NCBI GenBank assembly: GCA_965203345.1
Contig: CBDBCK010000027.1
Span: forward strand, 186,001 to 250,000
DNA: 64,000 nucleotides
Origin: CBDBCK01 sp965203345
GTDB lineage: Bacteria; Chloroflexota; Dehalococcoidia; Lucifugimonadales; Lucifugimonadaceae
Direction of reading: 5' to 3'
The position numbers and the translations under genes were made by a program. Positions 27,561-35,142 of the stretch are shown one piece after another. The notes below the pieces were generated by a model. The model made no database searches and had not been told where the DNA came from. It was given only the letters and a program-made list of their open reading frames with translations. The stretch's first letter is position 1; each line of letters begins with the position of its first letter.

Positions 27561-28676
27561 ATGGACTTGAAAATAACCAAAATAACAACGACTATGCTTT
27601 ACGACCCAGATGGGTTTGTCTTTCAAGACGCCACTATTCCCCCAATACCGCCCGGAGCACGTGGCCGTAAACGGCTATTTGTACATATACACACTAACGC
27701 GGGGATAACTGGATTGGGAACGGCGGCAGGCCTTAACGCTAATCGTGCTGTAATTCATGACAACCTGGCAGAGGTTCTGGAGGGGAAGGATCCGTTTGAG
27801 ATAGAGCGATTGTGGCAGGATATGTACTGGAGGGTGCGAGGCTTCGGACGGAAGGGCGTCGCTTTTCAGGCTATATCAGCCGTTGATATAGCTCTATGGG
27901 ACTTGAAAGCTAAGGCGTTAGGGGTTCCGCTTTATCGCTTACTTGGGCCTGCTCACGACTCTGTCCCTATTTATGGATCGGGTGGTTGGACCAGCTATAC
28001 AACAGACGAGCTTGTGGCAGAGCAGCGAGGGTACGTGGAACAAGGCTTTAGCAGGGTTAAGATGAAGGTAGGCAAGGATTTTGGTAAGTCGGAGCAGGAG
28101 GATATAAAGAGGCTCGCGGCTGTCAGGGAAGCTCTAGGAGATAACGTGACCATATATGTAGACGCTAATAACGGCTACTACGCCAAGCAGGCCATACGTA
28201 TGAGCCGGATCTTTGAGGATTACGGAGTTGAGTGGTTTGAAGAGCCTGTTATACCCGACGATGTAGAAGGCTTGGCAGCCGTTGCGGCGGCTTCCAGCAT
28301 ACCTGTAGCTACAGGAGAACATGAATATACTAAGCACGGCTTCCGCGATCTTATAGCGAGAGGCGGGGCCGATATAGTGCAGCCAGATATAGGACGAGTG
28401 GGTGGGGTTACGGAATGGATGAAGGTTGCAGCTATGGCAGATGCTTTCAACCTGCCTGTAGCTCCACACGCCTTCCAGTTGATTCATTTGCACTGTGCTA
28501 TGGCGACCCCAAACCTTTTTGTTGTAGAGTGTCTCGGGGCAGAAGCGGATTCCAATAAACTTTGGTATACAGAAGTCCCCCCCTACGATAATGGAATGTG
28601 GAAGCCGTTCCCTGACAGACCTGGCCTAGGCCTTGAACTGGATCCGAAAACGGTGAAAGAAAACAGCGTAGATTGA
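27561..28676 (+). CDS. Mandelate racemase-subgroup enolase, probable sugar-acid dehydratase
   Basis: The 371-residue enzyme keeps the full racemase-subgroup active site: K167-x-K169 (VKMKVG), metal ligands D201 (DANNGY), E227 (WFEEPV) and E253 (TGEHEYTKHGF), and the D276 (QPD) to H303 (APHAF) dyad. The GEHEYT.HGF stretch is like rhamnonate-dehydratase-type members, so dehydration of a sugar acid to a 2-keto-3-deoxy acid is likely. That product would suit the HpaI-type aldolase encoded 8 kb away. ATG 27561 is chosen because GGAGG lies 5 bases before it; the open frame extends 20 codons further. Confidence 0.9.
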   Translation: MDLKITKITTTMLYDPDGFVFQDATIPPIPPGARGRKRLFVHIHTNAGITGLGTAAGLNANRAVIHDNLAEVLEGKDPFEIERLWQDMYWRVRGFGRKGVAFQAISAVDIALWDLKAKALGVPLYRLLGPAHDSVPIYGSGGWTSYTTDELVAEQRGYVEQGFSRVKMKVGKDFGKSEQEDIKRLAAVREALGDNVTIYVDANNGYYAKQAIRMSRIFEDYGVEWFEEPVIPDDVEGLAAVAAASSIPVATGEHEYTKHGFRDLIARGGADIVQPDIGRVGGVTEWMKVAAMADAFNLPVAPHAFQLIHLHCAMATPNLFVVECLGAEADSNKLWYTEVPPYDNGMWKPFPDRPGLGLELDPKTVKENSVD

Positions 28677-28760
28677 TTTGGCAAGCGGAGGTACAACTCT
28701 ATGTATGAGGCGGTACACTTAAGGTTGCGGTACGCTGTATGGTACTTTGGGCTCCGCCTT

Positions 28761-30776
28761 TCAGAAATCCAGCAAACAGCGCCCGGCCATTTCGTGTCCA
28801 AGCGGGAATGGGCTGTCCTGAACAGTTTGGTCAGCCAACTCACCTAGTCCTTGAATGCGAGCTATCGTGTAGGAGATGTCGAATAGTCTCGCTTCAAAAC
28901 GGGCTTTCGCGGGTAGCGTGAATGCGGCCCCTCTACTGGCGAAAGTTGTCAGCACCTCGTTTGAAGTATGGGACGGTCCATCCGTTTCAATATTGCCGTG
29001 GTCTGCAGTCAAGATTACGTTCCATCCGGCTTTGATAGCAGGTTCAACCATTTGTTGAATGGCTGAACCTGTTGCTTCGTAAGCGGCTATAGCCTCTTTG
29101 AATCGAAGAGGTAGCAGATGCCCGAGCATATCTGGAGCGGCTAAATTGCATATTATGAGGCTGTTTTCTCGGAGCTTCATCTGAGAAATTACACCATCGG
29201 CTATTGAGCGACTTCGCATAGCAGGGAATTTATAGAAATCAGAATCGGACTCAACCCCCTCTTCACGGCCGACGGAGGGTAGTATAAATCGGCTTTCCTT
29301 TTTTGGGTGAACGGGGATTTCTCGTGCTCCTCTTATGAAGTAGCCCATGTGGGAGCCTTTCACGCTTTCACCGATGAGAACATATTTGTGGTCAGACACG
29401 ATGTCTCCCCATATAGACAGGAGAGAAGTGGTCAACGGCTTATTGGGGAAAGCTATAGATACGCTATTTTGAGAGTCGAGTCTAGGGTCATATGGAGCCA
29501 TAGCACAATAATGCAGGCGCAAATTGTTGTCCATCCACTCTCTCGACCATCTCCTATTTCGTACAGCTGTCTCTTCGTTCAGAAAGGAGCTTGCGTTTGT
29601 TAATACGGCTGTTTTTATTCGTTGTCTGTCCGAACGAAAATTTAAGTTTATAAATGCGTCCCCTGTTTGTAGCTTCCGGACTAGACCGCGACGATCAGTT
29701 ACGGCAATAGGAGGTATGTCTTGGTCGGTAACTCCTTCGGTATGGAAACGCTTCACTATAGAGCAAACTTCCTCAAAATTTCTTACGCGGATACCTTTAC
29801 CCTCAGTTAGCAGTCTCCAGTCGGCCTGCGCCGCTTCTTCGCGATAGTCCCTGTCCATAGCTATGTTCCTGCCAACAACCCACGCCAGCACTTCGACCGC
29901 GTCGTACCTGTATAATAGCTTTCCCAGTTTTTCCAAGTATCCGCCAAAACCACGCGACTTTTCCATTGACGAGCATATTCCACTGTCACGCCCGTCCAGT
30001 ATAACCTGCATCCGAACCTTGTCGGGAGGTACTGCCATATCGGAGAATATCAGCTTCACAAACGCTTCTAAGTGACTCCAAGCCGAGTGTACCCTGCCAT
30101 CTTCAGGTGTCTCGCCAGAAAGAAGAAAGCAGAAGTTTACGTTGCCTTCAGAGGAGCGGGATAGTCGTATGACGTCGTTGAGAGCCTTGTTCTTAAAGAA
30201 GTCTCCTGTCTTTATCGTTTCGGTTATCTGCATTGAAGTCTGCGGAGCCATAACCAGGCTGCCTATCTGCTGGTGTCCTGTTTCAGAATTGCCCTGAGTA
30301 CCTGGATCCAGTCCCACCCATTTTCCCGAAGCAAAGGTCGGTAGTGTAATATGCGAGTTGCGGAAAGACGCCATCCAGGTCGCTTGTGCAGCAAGAGGCA
30401 CATAACGGCTTTTGAAAGCGGCAACGCGGACATTGTCTTGAATCCTTCTTTGGAGCCCGGGAACATCCTTCAGAGCGGCCTCCATCTTTAGCAAGGCGGT
30501 AAGTAACGCATGCACGTTTAATGTTTCCAGAGAAGGTGGTATGTTTTCAGTATGTACCGGCGCAAATGAGCACAAGGCGAGTTCCGGGGGGGTGAGTCCG
30601 CAAAGTGGCTCGGATTTGGTAGCGGATTCCGCTGAAGCTTCTACGATTCTTCGATCTTGAGTGGAGAGCATCTCCCAGGTGTCCTGTAAGACAGATCTCA
30701 TCCTGTGCTTACAATAACCCAGCCCATCGGCTATGATGAGCAGAACTTTGGGTGTTTCAGCCTTCTGGCGTCTCAT
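28761..30776 (-). CDS. gpmI: Divergent cofactor-independent phosphoglycerate mutase with N-terminal insertion
   Basis: The 671-residue protein follows the GpmI plan but is about 150 residues longer than usual. IIADGLG (D17) is the first metal site. The nucleophile serine is S164 in GNSETGHQQIG, where typical enzymes have it near residue 62, so roughly 100 extra residues lie between. Later motifs agree: VILDGRDS, NLNFRSDRQR, GESVKGSHMGYF, NLAAPDMLGHLLP, LTADHGNIE and HTSNEV. It should interconvert 3- and 2-phosphoglycerate using Mn. ATG overlaps the end of the DUF192 gene by about 20 bases, the last gene of the operon after ispH. Another phosphomutase reaction is possible given the divergence. 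Confidence 0.8.
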   Translation of the reverse strand: MRRQKAETPKVLLIIADGLGYCKHRMRSVLQDTWEMLSTQDRRIVEASAESATKSEPLCGLTPPELALCSFAPVHTENIPPSLETLNVHALLTALLKMEAALKDVPGLQRRIQDNVRVAAFKSRYVPLAAQATWMASFRNSHITLPTFASGKWVGLDPGTQGNSETGHQQIGSLVMAPQTSMQITETIKTGDFFKNKALNDVIRLSRSSEGNVNFCFLLSGETPEDGRVHSAWSHLEAFVKLIFSDMAVPPDKVRMQVILDGRDSGICSSMEKSRGFGGYLEKLGKLLYRYDAVEVLAWVVGRNIAMDRDYREEAAQADWRLLTEGKGIRVRNFEEVCSIVKRFHTEGVTDQDIPPIAVTDRRGLVRKLQTGDAFINLNFRSDRQRIKTAVLTNASSFLNEETAVRNRRWSREWMDNNLRLHYCAMAPYDPRLDSQNSVSIAFPNKPLTTSLLSIWGDIVSDHKYVLIGESVKGSHMGYFIRGAREIPVHPKKESRFILPSVGREEGVESDSDFYKFPAMRSRSIADGVISQMKLRENSLIICNLAAPDMLGHLLPLRFKEAIAAYEATGSAIQQMVEPAIKAGWNVILTADHGNIETDGPSHTSNEVLTTFASRGAAFTLPAKARFEARLFDISYTIARIQGLGELADQTVQDSPFPLGHEMAGRCLLDF

Positions 30777-31467
30777 ATGGAACGCTCCATTTCACCTTTA
30801 CTGGGGAGTGTAGGTGGTTTTTTTCTAACCATTCGGAGGGAAGTTCAAGTGCCGCAATGTAGTCGCCTTCTGGTATGTAAGCGTCGGCCTCTTCTATACA
30901 TCTGCTCCTCCAGTCAGATTTGGCTTCCTTTGCCCTCCTGATACATGGAACCATCCTTTTTCGGTCAACTTCCTCACCTCCTTTGCCCACATACACTATG
31001 TCAAGCGGCACATACGTGTTGAACATCCAGAACCCCCCTCTGACGGGTCCGTCAAAGAGAAATATCATTCCCTCTCCGTCTCGTAGTTCTGTTCTACACA
31101 TAAGGCCTTGAGTTCGCTCGCTTGGAGTTGAGGCTGTTTCAACGACGATCATTTGGGATATGGTGGCATTACTTATATTCACCGTGCTCAAGGCGAAGCG
31201 TTCAGCAGGAACGTCCTCACAGTCCGGGGTCATTGCTATTTTGGGTTTGGATTGTATAAGGATGGAAGTTGGAACCGGAGTTGGTGACGGAGTTGCCGTT
31301 ACCTGAGGGGTAGAAGCGGATGGTGTAACTGTGGCTAGGGTCTGGCTTATACATGAGGTTGTCATGACTATTACTGTTGCGTAAAACGCCGCGAGCAAGA
31401 ATAACGTTCGGCTCAGTTGGAGACTTCGCAGAACGTCTAGTAAAAGACGAGCTGTTCTATTTCTCAC
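30757..31467 (-). CDS. DUF192-family exported protein
   Basis: The 236-residue protein begins with basic residues and a hydrophobic segment ending VIVMTTSC, a poor lipobox, so it is an anchored or secreted protein. A Thr/Pro/Ser-rich linker (about 45-70) leads to a DUF192 domain: ERTQGLMCRTELRDGEGMIF, FWMFNTYVPLDIVYV and a final EGDYIAALELP. The function of DUF192 is unknown; members are small beta-rich extracytoplasmic proteins. The GTG start overlaps the ispH stop as GTGA, so translation is coupled. Confidence 0.85.
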   Translation of the reverse strand: MRNRTARLLLDVLRSLQLSRTLFLLAAFYATVIVMTTSCISQTLATVTPSASTPQVTATPSPTPVPTSILIQSKPKIAMTPDCEDVPAERFALSTVNISNATISQMIVVETASTPSERTQGLMCRTELRDGEGMIFLFDGPVRGGFWMFNTYVPLDIVYVGKGGEEVDRKRMVPCIRRAKEAKSDWRSRCIEEADAYIPEGDYIAALELPSEWLEKNHLHSPVKVKWSVPYETPEG

Positions 31468-32396
31468 TCAGGTGTGGGTTTATCAGGACGTGAGATATTT
31501 CTGAGCTCATTAGGAAGCCGAAAGGTTATGTTTTCGTTACCAGAACCCACATAGGTAACTTTGTCTGGTTTTACGGCTTCTACGGTTGCCATTACCATCT
31601 TTTCAGGAGTGGATGCTCCAGAGGTAATTCCTACCCGTTTTACCCCGTTAAGCCATGTCTTGTCTAGTTCACTTGGCCCGTTGATGAGGTAAGCTTTTAC
31701 CCCTTCGGCTTCTGCCACTTCTTTCAGACGATTACAGTTTGAACTGTTGCTCGCTCCTATAACCAAAATAACTTCCACCATGGCCGCCAATTCGACTACG
31801 GCGTTTTGTCTGTTTGTGGTCGCGTAGCATATGTCGTTTCTGACTAGCGCGTGCGGATACTTACTCTGAATCTGTTCTACTGCACGGGCAGTATCTCTTA
31901 CTGAAAGGGTGGTTTGGGTCAGTACTGCCACCTCCGTTTCCTCTTCCCAATCCGGCAAGGATGTATCCTCCCTGTCATCAAGCAAAACCATATTCGACTG
32001 GCCTGTAGTTCCGATAACCTCCTGATGCCCCCGATGACCTACTAGGATAATCTTCTTGCCATCAGCAAAGTATTTTTTAGCTTCGTTATGAACCTTAGTA
32101 ACAAGTGGGCACGTTGCGTCTATCACTTTAAGATTCTTTCTATCTGCTTGTTCATAGTCAGAAGGTGGAGAACCATGCGCCGAAAAAACCACGACTGAAC
32201 CGTCAGGTACTTCCCAGACTTGATCTACCGTTATAGCCCCTTTCGCTTCAAGTTCTGCTACCACGGAAGGATTGTGAACTATTTGATGTTTAACGTATAC
32301 AGGAGCACCATAACGTTGCAGGGCGAGTTCGACTATCTCTACGGCCAAGACTACCCCGGCACAGAATCCGCGGGGGCTTGCTAAAAATACTTCCAT
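31464..32396 (-). CDS. ispH: 4-hydroxy-3-methylbut-2-enyl diphosphate reductase
   Basis: IspH is the last enzyme of the non-mevalonate isoprenoid pathway, reducing HMBPP to IPP and DMAPP with a 4Fe-4S cluster. The 310-residue product has cluster cysteines C12 (PRGFCAG), C96 (DATCPLV) and C190 (NDICYAT). The catalytic E126 stands in GHRGHQEVIGTTGQ, and ASNSSNCNRL and SGASTPE close the active site. A clear AGGAGA precedes ATG. It sits between an MFS gene (34 bases upstream) and the DUF192 gene on the minus strand. Confidence 0.97.
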   Translation of the reverse strand: MEVFLASPRGFCAGVVLAVEIVELALQRYGAPVYVKHQIVHNPSVVAELEAKGAITVDQVWEVPDGSVVVFSAHGSPPSDYEQADRKNLKVIDATCPLVTKVHNEAKKYFADGKKIILVGHRGHQEVIGTTGQSNMVLLDDREDTSLPDWEEETEVAVLTQTTLSVRDTARAVEQIQSKYPHALVRNDICYATTNRQNAVVELAAMVEVILVIGASNSSNCNRLKEVAEAEGVKAYLINGPSELDKTWLNGVKRVGITSGASTPEKMVMATVEAVKPDKVTYVGSGNENITFRLPNELRNISRPDKPTPE

Positions 32397-32430
32397 GCCA
32401 ATCTCCTAGCGAGTTCTTTGTTTATGCATA

Positions 32431-33795
32431 CTATAAGGTTATAGTTTGGTTTATAGACTTGCTTGCCGTTGGTCTGTTATTGCTGTTCTTTGCGAGATTG
32501 TACAGTGTGATGGTGGCTAGTACGAAGGCGATTGCCACGCATAGAGCCATCACTCTGTATCCCAAGTTCCCGCCTTGATTGTTTAAAGAATCTATACCCA
32601 GGCCGCCTAAGCGCGCAGCTGCCGCACCTATAAGCGTCGCAGTGCTTGTCATACTGAGATTTCTCGCTACTGAACCTCTAGGCACTATGATGTTTGCCAA
32701 AGTCCACCCGGAGCTTAGGAAACCACCTATACACCCGCCAACCAGTACCCCGGCTATGATGGCCGGAACTACCGAGTTTATGAACACTAAAAGCGCCGCA
32801 CCAGCTGCTCCCATCGCGCCTGAAAGAAGTAGCATATACTCTTTTTTCATCCCTTTATCTATAAGTAGACCAGCCGGTACAGACGTCGTTATGGCAGTAA
32901 GTGCAGTCGCGGCAACTATAGGCAATATGCCTACTTCTGGTTTGTCTATTTGAAGGACGTTTTCTACGAAATAGAGGCTATAAAGCCCCATAGCCGAAAG
33001 CGCAGCGAGTATAAAGCTCAAAGACAACAGAAAGAGTATATAATGGCCTTCTGAAGGTTCTGGATGTCCATAGAGGCTTTTCTGATGCGTAAACCTGCTC
33101 GGGTTATCCTCCCGAAGGTTCGGGGAACTCTTAATATGTATGTTGCTTTTCTCTCTTCGCAACTTCAGCAGAGAGTACCCAGTCCAAAGAGTGCTCAGTA
33201 TTAATATTCCCGTCATAAAAACTAACGCGAGCCATAACCAATGTCGCCCGTTCTCAGGGTTGTAATTTGCCGTCAGCCCTAGCACAATTATAGTAAAAGA
33301 GCTCGCCCCTACTATGCGGAGCATATTCAATACTCCCGAAGCTCTACCTAGTGCGGAACGGTTGGCGCAGTCGTATATCAGAGCGTTAGCAGGGCCTTGT
33401 TGGATGCTACTGAATACCTGCATTATCACCACAACCAGCATAATGGCGGCAAATGTGGGAGCAAATCCTATTGAAAGAGAAGCTGTGCCTAGCCCTATAG
33501 CGCCTACGATGATGAACGGAATTCTCCCGACTGCCCCTGTACCCAATCTATCTGATAGCGCCCCGGCTAAGGGTTGCATGACGGCAGCAACAGCTAATCC
33601 TGCAAATGAAACTAGCCCAAGCGCGCCTGCTTCATCAAGCTTGTAACCTGCAATTATTACAGGGTTGTTTTCTAGCGCCTCTGATATCTTGCGCTGCTGT
33701 ATAACGAACCCGCTTGCCGAAAGTGTAGCAGAAAGGCCGAAAGCGTAGGCGCTTATGTTTATCAAGTGCATCCGGCCGGAAAGTTTTAGGTGCAT
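32431..33795 (-). CDS. MFS transporter
   Basis: The 454-residue membrane protein has about 12 hydrophobic segments in two halves separated by a polar loop near residues 215-245. The signature AGALSDRLG after the second segment is the major facilitator loop. The substrate cannot be read; sugar or organic-acid cation symporters of this size are common. It is first in the minus-strand operon with ispH, DUF192 and the phosphoglycerate mutase. Confidence 0.88.
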   Translation of the reverse strand: MHLKLSGRMHLINISAYAFGLSATLSASGFVIQQRKISEALENNPVIIAGYKLDEAGALGLVSFAGLAVAAVMQPLAGALSDRLGTGAVGRIPFIIVGAIGLGTASLSIGFAPTFAAIMLVVVIMQVFSSIQQGPANALIYDCANRSALGRASGVLNMLRIVGASSFTIIVLGLTANYNPENGRHWLWLALVFMTGILILSTLWTGYSLLKLRREKSNIHIKSSPNLREDNPSRFTHQKSLYGHPEPSEGHYILFLLSLSFILAALSAMGLYSLYFVENVLQIDKPEVGILPIVAATALTAITTSVPAGLLIDKGMKKEYMLLLSGAMGAAGAALLVFINSVVPAIIAGVLVGGCIGGFLSSGWTLANIIVPRGSVARNLSMTSTATLIGAAAARLGGLGIDSLNNQGGNLGYRVMALCVAIAFVLATITLYNLAKNSNNRPTASKSINQTITL

Positions 33796-34169
33796 ATTTG
33801 TCTGTGTTTCAGTAGGGAATTCATGCTAAACTTCTCATCCTGCAAACCTCTCTTACCATAACAATACACGGATTTTAATCTTATCTGCGATCAAAACTGT
33901 GGTTGCTTTGCTTGATCATTTGGAAAGTTTAGCTTTTAACTTTTAATACTGTGGACATGCAGTGCTGAAAACCTATGAGCCGTTTTATACCAACCTTTAT
34001 CTTGTGAAATGGAAAGAGTCTCACCGAATTAACTAAACGAGATTGCTAGAATTATCTTATGTCGCGGGTTCACAGATGGTAATGGTGAATTATCTTCGCG
34101 GCATTGATCAGACAAGGTCGGGTTTGCCTGTAAGACAGCCGCAAACCCGGACAGTAGTAGGAGAATACA
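33796..34169. other. Divergent intergenic region upstream of prs
   Basis: These 374 bases separate the divergent MFS and prs genes. No gene is seen. GAATTATCTT occurs twice in direct orientation (34049-34058 and 34087-34096), followed by GCGG in both cases after a short gap. The last 50 bases hold a strong hairpin described separately. No promoter pair was clear enough to call. Confidence 0.45.
34119..34149 (+). promoter_or_regulatory. Perfect stem-loop in the prs leader
   Basis: CGGGTTTGC at 34119-34127 pairs exactly with GCAAACCCG at 34141-34149. Inside, CTG-TAAGA-CAG forms a second small stem. The element ends 20 bases before the TTG start, just ahead of the AGGAG ribosome site, so it could act on translation or mRNA stability. 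No T-run follows, so it is not a simple terminator. Confidence 0.6.
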
Positions 34170-35132
34170 TTGAACGTCCCTTTTGGTGGCGCCCCTATAA
34201 TACTGTCGGGTAACGCACACCCTCAGCTTACGTTGCAGATATGCTCTTATTTGAGAATACCTCCAGGAAAGGTAGAGGTATTCAAATTCAGCAATGACAA
34301 TACTTTCGTCAAGATTCTCGAAAACGTGCGGCAACGGGATGTGTTCATAGTTCAGCCTACGTCACCGCCCGTGAACGACCACATTATGGAAATGCTGATA
34401 ATGATAGACGCTGCCAAACGTGCTTCAGCAGGGCGCATAACGGCGGTTATACCTTACTTTTCTTATGCTCGCACTGATAAGAAGGACCAACCGCGAGTTC
34501 CCATCACTTCTAGGTTGGTCGCTGATATGTTGTACACGGCAGGATCTGAGAGAGCTCTTCTTGTGGATTTGCACGCCGGTCAAGTCCAAGGCTTTTTCTC
34601 TTGCCCTGTGGATGAGCTTACGGCAATGCCCTTACTTATAAGTTATTTTAAGTCCAAGAACATCCCTGATCTTGTGGTGGTTGCTACTGATATGGGGATA
34701 TCCAAAAAGGCAAGAGATTTTGCACTTCGTCTTGATGCTCCTTTGGCGATCGTGGAAAAACGCAGAGTCGGAAACGGGGACTCCGTGGAGTCGTTGAACG
34801 TGATAGGGCACGTCAAAGGTAAGGCGGCCCTTCTCTTTGATGACGAGATAAACAGCGGTGGTACCATGATAGCAGCTGCAGAAGCTCTCCTAGCTAATAG
34901 TGTCAAGGAAATATACGTTTGTGCTACTCACGGACCTTTGACAGGCAAGGCCGTGAGCCGCCTAGCGGGAACAAAGAGGATGCGGGAGATAGTGCTCACC
35001 GATACTATGCCTTCGGTCGTCAAAAGCGCAGAAACGGAGCCGAAGATTAGCGTTATATCAATAGCAGAACTTCTAGGGGAGGCTATCATACGAATACACG
35101 AAGGCCGCTCTGTAGGAGCTCTCTTCATCTGA
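34170..35132 (+). CDS. prs: Ribose-phosphate pyrophosphokinase
   Basis: PRPP synthase makes phosphoribosyl diphosphate from ribose 5-phosphate and ATP for nucleotide, histidine and NAD synthesis. The 320-residue product shows YFSYARTDKKDQPR, LLVDLHAGQVQGFF, and the PRPP-binding loop DDEINSGGT, usually DDMIDTGGT. Length is typical of class I enzymes. TTG is the start because AGGAG lies about 7 bases ahead and translation begins as in relatives. secA follows after 10 bases. Confidence 0.96.
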   Translation: MNVPFGGAPIILSGNAHPQLTLQICSYLRIPPGKVEVFKFSNDNTFVKILENVRQRDVFIVQPTSPPVNDHIMEMLIMIDAAKRASAGRITAVIPYFSYARTDKKDQPRVPITSRLVADMLYTAGSERALLVDLHAGQVQGFFSCPVDELTAMPLLISYFKSKNIPDLVVVATDMGISKKARDFALRLDAPLAIVEKRRVGNGDSVESLNVIGHVKGKAALLFDDEINSGGTMIAAAEALLANSVKEIYVCATHGPLTGKAVSRLAGTKRMREIVLTDTMPSVVKSAETEPKISVISIAELLGEAIIRIHEGRSVGALFI

Positions 35133-35142
35133 GGTTCCTTGC

